Below are positions 25,491-33,351 of a stretch of DNA of 44,495 nucleotides, in pieces. The notes beneath the pieces are model-generated. The model made no database searches and was not told where the DNA came from. It saw nothing but the letters and a program-made list of their open reading frames with translations. The position numbers and the translations under genes were made by a program. Source of the stretch: AP-15 sp036500965 (lineage in GTDB: Bacteria; Pseudomonadota; Alphaproteobacteria; ATCC43930; CGMCC-115725); assembly GCA_036500965.1 (NCBI GenBank), contig DASYBC010000141.1:1-44495 (forward strand). The letters run 5' to 3'. The stretch's first letter is position 1. Every line of letters begins with the position of its first letter.

Positions 25491-26256
25491 GCGCGGCCCA
25501 TTTGGGCGCGGCGCTGCCGAGCTGCTCGGCGAGTGCCTTTCGTGGGACTTCGGCGATCGCCCCACGCTCGAGGCTGCCGAGCTGAAACGGCCCATAGGAG
25601 AGGCGGATCAGCCGCGTCACCTGCAAGCCCAGATGTTCGAGCACGCGGCGCACCTCGCGATTCTTGCCTTCGGTCAGCGCCATCGCGATCCAAGCGTTGC
25701 TGCCCTGGGTGCGCTCCAGGCCCGCGCGGATCGCGCCATAGGCGACGCCGTCGATCTTGACGCCCTTGGCCAGCGCGCCGAGCCGCGCTTCGTCGACCTC
25801 GCCATGCACCCGCACCTTATAGCGCCGCACCCAGCCGGTCGCCGGCAATTCGAGGCGGCGGGCAAGCGCGCCGTCATTGGTCAGCAGCAAGAGCCCCTCG
25901 GAGTTGAGATCGAGGCGGCCGATCGAGATCAGCCGCGGCAATTCCGCGGGCAGGGCGGCGAACACGGTCGGCCGGCCCTTTTCGTCGCGGTGCGTGGTGA
26001 CGAGCCCCGCCGGCTTGTGATAGCGCCACAGCCGCGCCCGGTCGGGCTGCGGGACGGGCTTGCCATCGACCCGCACGTCACTGTCATTGCCGACCGTGAC
26101 GGCCGGGCTGGTCAGGACCTCGCCATCGACCGAGACCCGCCCTTGCGCGATCCAGCGCTCGGCGTCGCGGCGCGAGCAAAGCCCGGCGCGGGCCAAGAGC
26201 TTGGCGATGCGCTCGGGCGCGGTGCCGCCGGCTTCGGGCTCGGCGAGTTCGGTCAT
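25471..26256 (-). CDS. rluB: 23S rRNA pseudouridine synthase (RluB/RsuA family)
   Basis: The 261-aa protein has an N-terminal S4 RNA-binding domain (RIAKLLARAGLCSRRDAERWIAQGRVSVDGE, about 15-60) and an RsuA/RluB-type synthase domain with the catalytic Asp in ISIGRLDLNSEGLLLLTNDG, followed by the family segments LTEGKNREVRRVLEHLG and RLIRLSYGPF. RluB makes pseudouridine 2605 in 23S rRNA. RluE and RluF are close relatives, but length and the S4 domain fit RluB best. It overlaps the upstream hydrolase gene by four bases (ATGA) and rsmD by 20 bp, forming a coupled set. Confidence 0.93.
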   Translation of the reverse strand: MTELAEPEAGGTAPERIAKLLARAGLCSRRDAERWIAQGRVSVDGEVLTSPAVTVGNDSDVRVDGKPVPQPDRARLWRYHKPAGLVTTHRDEKGRPTVFAALPAELPRLISIGRLDLNSEGLLLLTNDGALARRLELPATGWVRRYKVRVHGEVDEARLGALAKGVKIDGVAYGAIRAGLERTQGSNAWIAMALTEGKNREVRRVLEHLGLQVTRLIRLSYGPFQLGSLERGAIAEVPRKALAEQLGSAAPKWAAHADRRR

Positions 26257-26969
26257 GCCCCGCGCGCGGCCTCGACAAAGCTGCGAAAGATCCGCCGGTC
26301 GGCCTCGCCGATCTCGAACTCGGGGTGCCACTGCACGCCAAGGCAAAAGCGATAGCGAGGGTCTTCGATGCCTTCGACGACGCCGTCGGCGGCGACAGCG
26401 TCGATGACGACGCCCGGCCCCGCCTGCTTGACCGCCTGGTGATGGGCGCTGTTGACCGCGAGGCGCTCCGCCCCGGTGACGCGGTGCAAAATGGTGCCTT
26501 CGACCACCCGCACGTCATGGCCAGGCTCGTCGCGCGGGTTCGCCTGGCGGTGTGGCAGGCAGTCCGGCACCTCGTCCGGGATATGCTGGATCAGCGTGCC
26601 GCCGAGCGCCACGTTCAATAATTGCTGGCCGCCGCAGATCCCGAGCACCGGCAGGTCGCGAGCGAGGGCGCCCCGGGTGGCGGCCAGCTCGAATGCGGTG
26701 CGCCGGTCCTTGGTGGTGATGCTCGGATGGCGCGTCGCCGCCCCGAACAGGGCCGGGTCGACATCGAACCCGCCGCCGGTCACAACGAGCCCGTCGATGC
26801 GGTCGAGATAGTCCGCGGCGGCGTCAGGCTCGTGCGGCAGCAAGATCGGCAGCCCACCGGCGTGGCGCACCGCGCTGCAATAGTTTTCGCGGATCGCATA
26901 CCACGGAAACTTCGACCAGCCGCCCGGCGGCTCATGGTCGAGAGTAAGGCCGATGACCGGTTGCGCCAT
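26253..26969 (-). CDS. gamma-glutamyl-gamma-aminobutyrate hydrolase family protein (peptidase C26)
   Basis: The 238-aa class I glutamine-amidotransferase-like hydrolase has the catalytic Cys in LPVLGICGGQQLLNVALGG (about residue 113) and the His-Glu pair in GVQWHPEFEIG near the end. The N-terminus PVIGLTLDHE with YAIRENYCSAVRHAGGLPILLP, and the VVTGGGFDVDP turn, are those of the PuuD group, which cleaves gamma-glutamyl-GABA in putrescine breakdown. No other put/puu genes are near, so a different gamma-glutamyl amide may be used. The start follows GGAG, and the end overlaps the rluB start by four bases. Confidence 0.88.
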   Translation of the reverse strand: MAQPVIGLTLDHEPPGGWSKFPWYAIRENYCSAVRHAGGLPILLPHEPDAAADYLDRIDGLVVTGGGFDVDPALFGAATRHPSITTKDRRTAFELAATRGALARDLPVLGICGGQQLLNVALGGTLIQHIPDEVPDCLPHRQANPRDEPGHDVRVVEGTILHRVTGAERLAVNSAHHQAVKQAGPGVVIDAVAADGVVEGIEDPRYRFCLGVQWHPEFEIGEADRRIFRSFVEAARGA

Positions 26970-27008
26970 GATGAGCTCCGCTGGCCCGCTGCTGGAGACG
27001 AACTGAGA

Positions 27009-28046
27009 TCAGGCGCCGGTCAGCTCGCGGCGGACGACGCGGGCGCCATCGGCCAACGCCTTGAGCTTGGCAAGGGCGGCATCGCGCGGTAGGTATTTCA
27101 TGCCGCAATCGGGGGCTGGGATCAGGCGCTCGGCCGGTACATGCCGCAGCGCCGCGCGAATCCGGGCGGCGACAGTCTCGGCGGTTTCGGGCTGCGCGTC
27201 GCCCATGCTGATCACGCCAATGATCACCGTCTTGTCGCCGAGCGGGTCGAGATCGGCGAGATCGAGGTTCGGCTGCGCCGCCTCGATAGAGATCTGCGTC
27301 GCCGCCGAGGCGGCCAATTCGGACAGAAACGAGTATCGGTTCGGCTTCTCGCGCGAGACATAAGCGTAGCCGAAGCACAGATGCAGTGCGGTCGGGCCCG
27401 GGATGCCCGCCAATGCCCGGTCGATCGCCGGCAAGGCCAGCCGCCGCGCCTCCTCGGGCCGCGCCTGCAGCCACGGCTCATCGAGCTGGATCACATCGGC
27501 CCCGGCCGCTTTCAGATCATGGACCTCAGCGTTGACCGCCGCGGCGTAGTCCATCACCAGCTCTTGCTCATCCCGATAGAACTCGTTCTTGGCCTGGCGC
27601 GACATCGTGAACGGGCCGGGCAAGGTGATCTTGATCGGGTGGTCGGTATGACGCCGCAGGAATTCGACGTCGTGCACCTCGACCGGCCGCAGCCGGCGGA
27701 CCCGGCCGGTGATGCGCGGCACGATGACGGTGCCGCTCGAGCGGCCGCGAACCTCCGCCGGGTGGTCGAGATCGACGCCCGACAGTGCCGTCGCAAAGCG
27801 GTTCGAGTAGCTCTCGCGGCGGATTTCGCCGTCGGTGAGGATGTCGATGCCGGCCTCCTCCATGTCGCGGATGGCGAGCCGCGTCGCGTCGTCCTGCGCT
27901 GCTTCGAGCCACGGCGCCGGCACCCGCCACAGTTCCTTGGCGCGCACCCGCACCGGCGGCAAATGCGTCAGCCGCTCGCGGTCGATCAGCCAGTCGGGCT
28001 GCGGGTAGCTGCCGACAACCGTGGTCGGGAGCAGGGTCACGGTCAT
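27009..28046 (-). CDS. core (C-terminal-domain-only) MetE-like methyltransferase
   Basis: The 345-aa protein corresponds to the C-terminal catalytic barrel of cobalamin-independent methionine synthase (MetE is about 750 aa) without the N-terminal half. The zinc ligands are all visible: His and Cys in LHLCFGYAY, Glu in ISIEAAQPN and Cys in IPAPDCGMKYL. The N-terminal VVGSYPQPDWL and DGEIRRESYSN and the GPFTM segment are typical of the core-MetE group. These proteins transfer a methyl group to homocysteine or another thiol; some are known not to use methyltetrahydrofolate. The donor cannot be inferred from sequence. It lies 89 bp after fdsA on the same strand, so a link to one-carbon metabolism is plausible. 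Confidence 0.88.
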   Translation of the reverse strand: MTVTLLPTTVVGSYPQPDWLIDRERLTHLPPVRVRAKELWRVPAPWLEAAQDDATRLAIRDMEEAGIDILTDGEIRRESYSNRFATALSGVDLDHPAEVRGRSSGTVIVPRITGRVRRLRPVEVHDVEFLRRHTDHPIKITLPGPFTMSRQAKNEFYRDEQELVMDYAAAVNAEVHDLKAAGADVIQLDEPWLQARPEEARRLALPAIDRALAGIPGPTALHLCFGYAYVSREKPNRYSFLSELAASAATQISIEAAQPNLDLADLDPLGDKTVIIGVISMGDAQPETAETVAARIRAALRHVPAERLIPAPDCGMKYLPRDAALAKLKALADGARVVRRELTGA

Positions 28047-28134
28047 GTTCGGACGGCTCCGGTTCGCGTCATCTTTTCCCCCACCGTTGCGCACCGCGCA
28101 TTTCCAAGCTTGAACCAGGATCCCGGGAAAGAAG

Positions 28135-30900
28135 CTACTCCGCAGCCTCCCTGAGAGCTGCTGGTTCGACCTTGGCGGCGCAGAATTTGAATTCGGGGAT
28201 CTTGCCGACCGGGTCGAGCTGCGGATTGGTCAGGATGTTGGCGGCGGCCTCGGCGTAGCAGAACGGGATGAACACCTGGCCCGGCGCCACATTGCTGTCG
28301 GCGCGCGCCTTTAATTCGATGACGCCGCGGCGGGTCGTGACGCGCACCTGGTCGCCGGCGGATACGCCGAGGCGGCGCAGCTCCGAGGGCGCCAACGAGG
28401 CCACCGCCTCGGGCTCGAGCTCGTCGAGCACATTTGCCCGGCGGGTCATCGCCCCGGTGTGCCAATGCTCGAGCTGGCGGCCGGTGGTCAAGACCATCGG
28501 GTAGTCGGCGTCGGGCTCCTCGGCCGGCGGGATGATCGCCGCCGGCACCAGCCTGCCGCGCCCGGACGCCGTCGGAAAGCCCTCGCCAAAGACAATGTCA
28601 TGGCCGGGCTGGTCCTCGGCATCGCAGGGATAGGTGACCGAGCTTTCGCGCTCCAGGCGCTCCCAAGTGATCCCGTTCAAGGACGGCATCGCCAGCTTCA
28701 TCTCGGCAAAGACATCGCGCGGATGCGGATAATCCCAGTCGAGCCCGATGCGGCGCGCGATCTGTTGGATGATCCACAGATCCTCGCGCGCGTTCCCCGG
28801 CATCGGCAGGACGCGGCGGCCCATTTGCACCTGGCGGTTGGTGTTGGAAACGGTGCCGTCCTTCTCCGGCCAGGCCGAGGCCGGCAACACGACATCGGCA
28901 TATTTCGCGGTTTCGGTCAGGAATAGATCCTGGACCACCAGATGCTCGAGCTTGGCCAAAGCATCGCGCGCGTGCTGCACATCGGGGTCGGACATCGCCG
29001 GGTTTTCGCCCATGATGTACATGCCGTTGATCTCGCCGCGATGCACCGCATCCATGATCTCGACCACGGTCAGCCCGCTTTTGTCGTCGAGCGGCGTCCG
29101 CCACAGCGCCTCGAATTTCGCGCGGACCGCCGGGTCCGCGACCGACTGGTAGTCAGGGTAGACCATTGGAATGAGGCCGGCGTCGGAGGCGCCCTGGACG
29201 TTGTTCTGGCCGCGCAGCGGATGGAGCCCGGTGCCGGGCCGGCCGATCTGCCCGGTGACCAAGGCGAGCGCGATCAGGCAGCGCGCATTGTCGGTGCCGT
29301 GGACGTGCTGCGAGATGCCCATGCCCCAGAAGATGATCGCCTTCTCGGCGCGAGCGTAGGTGCGGGCGACATGGCGCAGCGTGGCGGCGTCGACGCCGCA
29401 AAGCGGCGCCATCTTCTCCGGCGAATAGTCGCGCACATGCTCGCGCAGCTTGTCGAAGTCCTGGGTGTGCGCCTGGACGTATTGCCGGTCGTAGAGGTCT
29501 TCCTCGACGATCGTGTGCAATAGCGCGTTCAGCATTGCCACGTCGCGCCCGGGATTGAACCGGAGGGTCAGCGTCGCGTGGCGCACCAGGGTATGACCGC
29601 GCGGGTCCATGACAAAGATGGTGGCGCCGCGCTTCGCCGCCTGCTTGAAAAAGGTCGCGGCGACCGGATGGTTCTCGGTCGGCCGTGCGCCGATCACGAT
29701 GATCACGTCGGCATCAGCCGCCGCGGTAAAGGGCGCCGTCACCGCCCCTGAACCAATCCCCTCCATCAGTGCCGCGACCGACGAGGCGTGGCACAACCGG
29801 GTGCAGTGGTCGACATTGTTGCTGCCGAACCCGGTACGCACCAGCTTTTGAAAAAGGTAGGCCTCCTCGTTCGAGCCCTTGGCCGAGCCGAAACCGGCCA
29901 GGGCACGCCTGCCGTCCCGGTCGCGGATCAGCCGCAGCCCCGCGGCGGCGCGATCGAGCGCCTCGTCCCAGCTCGCCTTCCGAAAATGGGTGTATGGGTT
30001 GGCCGGGTCGATGTCGGTGTCGTGCTTCGAGACGCCGTCGCGGCGGATCAGCGGCTCGGTCAGCCGGTCCGAGTGATGGACATAGTCGAAGCCGAAGCGG
30101 CCCTTGACGCACAGCCGGTTGTGGTTGGATGGGCCGTCGCGGCCGTCCACAGCGACGATATGGTCGTTTTTGACGCGATAGGTCAGCTGGCAGCCGACGC
30201 CGCAATAGGGGCACACGCTGTCGATTTCGCGGTCGGGGGGGTTGGCGTAGACGCCGTTGGCATCGACCAGGGTGGCCGGCATCAGCGCCCCGGTCGGACA
30301 GGCCTGCACGCATTCGCCGCAGGCGACGCAGGTGCTCGCCCCCATGGGATCGTCGAAATCGAACACGATCTTTTCGTGGTAGCCGCGGGCCGCCATGCCG
30401 ATCACATCATTGACCTGGACCTCGCGGCAGGCGCGCACGCAGAGATTGCATTCGATGCAGGCATCGAGCTGCACCGCCATTGCCGGATGGCTGCGGTCGG
30501 GGGCCGGCGCGGCATGTCGTGGAAAGCGGCTGTCGCTGACCTCGAGCCGGTCGGCCCATTGCCAGAAGCGCGAATTCGGGTCATGCGCCGCCTCCCGCGA
30601 CGGCTGATCGCCGACCAGCAATTCGAACACCATCTTGCGCGAAAACCGGGCGCGCTCGCTCGCCGTCTGCACCTTCATTCCAGGCGTTGGCTGGCGCACG
30701 CAGGAGGCGGCGAGCACCCGCTCGCCCTCGATCTCGACCATGCAGGCCCGGCAATTGCCGTCGGCCCGGTAGCCGGGCTTTGGCAGCCAGCACAGATGCG
30801 GGATCTCGGTGCCCTGCCGGTTGGCCACCTGCCAGATGGTCTCGCCCGGCCCGGCCTCAACCTCGGCGCCATCGAGAAAAAAGCGGATCGGATCGGTCAT
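28135..30900 (-). CDS. fdsA: NAD-dependent formate dehydrogenase, alpha (molybdenum) subunit
   Basis: The 921-aa subunit oxidises formate to CO2 at a molybdenum bis-MGD site and passes electrons through iron-sulfur clusters to the flavin subunit. In order it has a [2Fe-2S] domain (Cys37, 50, 53, 67), a His-rich linker, two [4Fe-4S] ferredoxin motifs (Cys148/151/154/158 and Cys191/194/197/201), and the [4Fe-4S] of the molybdopterin domain (VCPYCGVGC, with Cys264). The active-site pair is Cys370-His371 in DHCTRLCHASSV; Cys, not selenocysteine, is encoded. The C-terminal molydopterin-binding domain includes TTGRQLEHWHTGAMTRR. It is soluble and has no Tat signal. The fdsGB fusion lies upstream with one unknown gene between. 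fdsC and fdsD are not in the window. Confidence 0.96.
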   Translation of the reverse strand: MTDPIRFFLDGAEVEAGPGETIWQVANRQGTEIPHLCWLPKPGYRADGNCRACMVEIEGERVLAASCVRQPTPGMKVQTASERARFSRKMVFELLVGDQPSREAAHDPNSRFWQWADRLEVSDSRFPRHAAPAPDRSHPAMAVQLDACIECNLCVRACREVQVNDVIGMAARGYHEKIVFDFDDPMGASTCVACGECVQACPTGALMPATLVDANGVYANPPDREIDSVCPYCGVGCQLTYRVKNDHIVAVDGRDGPSNHNRLCVKGRFGFDYVHHSDRLTEPLIRRDGVSKHDTDIDPANPYTHFRKASWDEALDRAAAGLRLIRDRDGRRALAGFGSAKGSNEEAYLFQKLVRTGFGSNNVDHCTRLCHASSVAALMEGIGSGAVTAPFTAAADADVIIVIGARPTENHPVAATFFKQAAKRGATIFVMDPRGHTLVRHATLTLRFNPGRDVAMLNALLHTIVEEDLYDRQYVQAHTQDFDKLREHVRDYSPEKMAPLCGVDAATLRHVARTYARAEKAIIFWGMGISQHVHGTDNARCLIALALVTGQIGRPGTGLHPLRGQNNVQGASDAGLIPMVYPDYQSVADPAVRAKFEALWRTPLDDKSGLTVVEIMDAVHRGEINGMYIMGENPAMSDPDVQHARDALAKLEHLVVQDLFLTETAKYADVVLPASAWPEKDGTVSNTNRQVQMGRRVLPMPGNAREDLWIIQQIARRIGLDWDYPHPRDVFAEMKLAMPSLNGITWERLERESSVTYPCDAEDQPGHDIVFGEGFPTASGRGRLVPAAIIPPAEEPDADYPMVLTTGRQLEHWHTGAMTRRANVLDELEPEAVASLAPSELRRLGVSAGDQVRVTTRRGVIELKARADSNVAPGQVFIPFCYAEAAANILTNPQLDPVGKIPEFKFCAAKVEPAALREAAE

Positions 30901-30926
30901 TGGCCGTTCTCCAGATTTTTAGAGAA

Positions 30927-31003
30927 CCACCCCGACGAAAGTCGGGGCCCATTTATCCGCTGCTCATTGGCCGAACGATGGGTCCCAGCCTGCACTGGGA
31001 TGG
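30927..31003. repeat. palindromic dispersed repeat, double hairpin
   Basis: The hairpin CCCCGACGAAAGTCGGGG (30930-30947) and a second one, TCCCAGCCTGCACTGGGA (30983-31000), are separated by 35 bp. The layout is the same as the repeats at 31474 and 42341 with different stems. It lies between fdsA and the unknown gene at 31043. Confidence 0.75.
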
Positions 31004-31042
31004 TTAGCTTCGGTTCCCGGGCGCTGCATCTCATCTCAGATC

Positions 31043-31459
31043 TCAGACGCGGCGAAGCCGCTGGATGAAGGTGTTGACCTCGGGCTGCGTCCAAGTATCG
31101 CCGTGTTGCCAGAAATCCAACAGGGCATCCTTGTTCCGCGACACCCAGTCGAGGAATTGCGGCGACATTTGACGAAGGGTCCGGGCTGGCAAACTGTTGG
31201 CGACGACGGCTGGCGCGTCGGCGATTGATACCGAGAAGCTCGGTTGCGTTCGGCCAGCCTGCAAGAAGAATTTGACCTGCGAACCGTGCGCGCCCATCGC
31301 GGTCGAGATAAAGATCGTGCCGGCTACACCCGTCTGCGCGCTCGTCAGGTTCGCCATATCGACCACATCGTCGCCGGCCAATTCCTCCGCCAGCGGCACG
31401 TCCGGCGGTATTTGGGCTGCTTCCTCGCCGTCGATCAAAGAGCGGACTGGTTCGGTCAT
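31043..31459 (-). CDS. hypothetical protein inserted between fdsGB and fdsA
   Basis: The 138-aa soluble protein has an acidic N-terminus (MTEPVRSLIDGEEAAQIPPD), a beta-rich middle (GTIFISTAMGAHGSQVKFFL, then SFSVSIADAPAVVANSLP) and a helical C-terminus (SPQFLDWVSRNKDALLDFWQ, then WTQPEVNTFIQRLRRV). It has no Cys, signal peptide or membrane segment. I do not recognise it as FdsC, FdsD or any formate dehydrogenase accessory protein. It lies between the two formate dehydrogenase genes and is flanked on both sides by palindromic repeat elements (30927-31003 and 31474-31561), which suggests that it was inserted into the operon. Confidence 0.7.
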   Translation of the reverse strand: MTEPVRSLIDGEEAAQIPPDVPLAEELAGDDVVDMANLTSAQTGVAGTIFISTAMGAHGSQVKFFLQAGRTQPSFSVSIADAPAVVANSLPARTLRQMSPQFLDWVSRNKDALLDFWQHGDTWTQPEVNTFIQRLRRV

Positions 31460-31473
31460 AGTATTGTCCTATC

Positions 31474-31561
31474 CGTCGCCCCCCCCCCGCGCAAGCGGGG
31501 GTCCAGGGATGCCGCTCGCCGGGGCTGGCCGCCCTGGATTCCCGCTTTCGCGGGAATGACG
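31474..31561. repeat. palindromic dispersed repeat, inverted relative to the copy at 42341
   Basis: This is a double-hairpin element reading CGTCGCC...CCCGCGCAAGCGGGGGTCCAGG, then CCTGGATTCCCGCTTTCGCGGGAATGACG. Its reverse complement matches 42341-42420 at both ends. It separates fdsGB from the unknown gene and contains a run of ten C. Confidence 0.85.
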
Positions 31562-31586
31562 AGTGAATAATGGTACAAGATCCATG

Positions 31587-33290
31587 TTAGCCAACCAAAT
31601 CCTCGCGGAAATGCTTCAGCACCTGCTTGACCGGGTTCATCGCCGCCTGGCCCAGGCCGCAGATCGAGGCGTCGCCCATCACCCGGGTCAGCTCGTTCAG
31701 CAGCTCTTCATCCCAATGGGGCGCGGTCATCAGCTTTACCGCCTTTTCGGTGCCGGCGCGGCACGGCGTGCACTGACCGCAGCTCTCGTCCTCGAAAAAC
31801 CGCAGCAAGTTCAGCGCTACCGCCCTCATGTCGTCTTGGTCGGACAGCACGACAACCGCCCCCGAGCCGGTGAAGCAGCCGTGGGGTTCGAGCGTGCCGA
31901 AATCGAGCGGAATGTCGGCCATCGCCGCCGGCAGGATGCCGCCCGAGGCCCCGCCCGGCAGATAGCCCTTGAAGGTATGTCCGTCAGCCATGCCGCCGCA
32001 GAATTCGTCTATCAGCTGGCGCGCGGTGATCCCGGCCGGGGCGAGCTTGACCCCTGGGTCACGCACCCGGCCCGACACCGAAAAGCTACGCAGCCCCTTG
32101 CGCCCGTTGCGGCCATGGCCGGTGAACCAGTCCGCACCCTTCTCGACGATGTCGCGCACCCAATAGAGCGTCTCAATGTTGTTGCACAGGGTCGGGCGGC
32201 CGAAGAGCCCGACCTGCGCCGGAAACGGCGGCCGTTGCCGGGGCAACCCGCGCTTGCCCTCGATCGATTCGAGCATCGCCGATTCCTCGCCGCAGATATA
32301 GGCCCCGGCACCCCGACGCAGATGAATGCGCGTATCCGGCGCGAGGCCGGCGGCGGCGATCGCCGCGATCTCGGTTTCGAGGATCGTTCGGCATTGCGGA
32401 TATTCGTCGCGCAGATAGATGTAGATGTCGGCGGCCTCGACGACCCAGCCGGCGATCAGCATGCCTTCCAAAAAACGGTGCGGGTCGGTTTCGAGAAAAT
32501 GGCGGTCCTTGAACGTGCCGGGCTCGCCCTCGTCGCCATTGACCGCCAGCAGGCGGGGTGCGGGCTCCTGGCGCACCAAGCGCCATTTGCGCCCGGTCGG
32601 AAAGCCGGCGCCGCCGAGCCCGCGCAGCCCCGAATGCTCGAGCGCCTCGATGATCTGTTCGGGTCCGCGCTCGCCGGCGAGGCACGATTGCAGCAGGCGA
32701 TAACCACTCTCGGCGCGGTATGCCTGAAGGCCGATAAAGCTCGGGACCGGCGGGTGGCTCTCATCGGCGGCGACGGCAGCAGCGACCGAGGCAACGGTCG
32801 CATGTTCGTGCAGCGCGTGGCCGATCGCGACGACCGGGGCGCGGTGGCAGCCGCCCATGCATGGCGCGCGCACGACACGGACCGCGTCGCCCAGCCGGCT
32901 CTGCAAATCGGCAAGCAGGGCCGGGGCGCCGGCGAGCTCGCAGCTCAGGCTGTCGCACACCCGCACGGTCAGCGCCGGCGGCGGTTTTTCGTCATCCATG
33001 ACGATGTCGAAATGGGCGTAGAACGAGGCGACCTCATAGACCTCGACCAAAGCGAGGCGCATCTCTTCGGCCAATGCCGCCAAATGGCGTGCATGCAGGC
33101 AGCCGAAACGGTCCTGCAAAAGATGCAGATGCTCGATCAACAGGTCGCGGCGGCGCTCGCGATTGCCGAGTAATGCCTGCACCTCGGCCAATGCCGCCTG
33201 ATCGACCTGCCGGCCCTTCGGATGGTCGAGACCGCGCCGCCGCCCCGCGCCGGGATGGATGCGGCGGTCGTGCCTGACTTGCGTGTTCAA
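31587..33290 (-). CDS. fdsB: NAD-dependent formate dehydrogenase, fused gamma-beta (FdsG-FdsB) flavin subunit
   Basis: The 567-aa protein fuses a NuoE/FdsG-like thioredoxin-fold [2Fe-2S] domain (Cys112, 117, 144, 148; VRVCDSLSCELAG and APCMGGCHRAP) to a NuoF/FdsB-like domain. The latter binds FMN and NADH (GLRGLGGAGFPTGRKW, then VNGDEGEPGTFKDRHFLE and RGAGAYICGEESAMLESIEG) and a C-terminal [4Fe-4S] cluster (ESCGQCTPCRAG, with SICGLG). It takes electrons from FdsA and reduces NAD+. In Rhodobacter and Cupriavidus these are separate genes; here one polypeptide carries both. The reading frame opens at TTG 33290 without a clear ribosome-binding site, so the first 30 or so basic residues are uncertain. 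Confidence 0.93.
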   Translation of the reverse strand: MNTQVRHDRRIHPGAGRRRGLDHPKGRQVDQAALAEVQALLGNRERRRDLLIEHLHLLQDRFGCLHARHLAALAEEMRLALVEVYEVASFYAHFDIVMDDEKPPPALTVRVCDSLSCELAGAPALLADLQSRLGDAVRVVRAPCMGGCHRAPVVAIGHALHEHATVASVAAAVAADESHPPVPSFIGLQAYRAESGYRLLQSCLAGERGPEQIIEALEHSGLRGLGGAGFPTGRKWRLVRQEPAPRLLAVNGDEGEPGTFKDRHFLETDPHRFLEGMLIAGWVVEAADIYIYLRDEYPQCRTILETEIAAIAAAGLAPDTRIHLRRGAGAYICGEESAMLESIEGKRGLPRQRPPFPAQVGLFGRPTLCNNIETLYWVRDIVEKGADWFTGHGRNGRKGLRSFSVSGRVRDPGVKLAPAGITARQLIDEFCGGMADGHTFKGYLPGGASGGILPAAMADIPLDFGTLEPHGCFTGSGAVVVLSDQDDMRAVALNLLRFFEDESCGQCTPCRAGTEKAVKLMTAPHWDEELLNELTRVMGDASICGLGQAAMNPVKQVLKHFREDLVG

Positions 33291-33351
33291 TGTTTACGGC
33301 CTTTCGGACCGCGGGCTTCCAGCCCGCAGCGGGCGGGCCGCCCGCGCTCCA

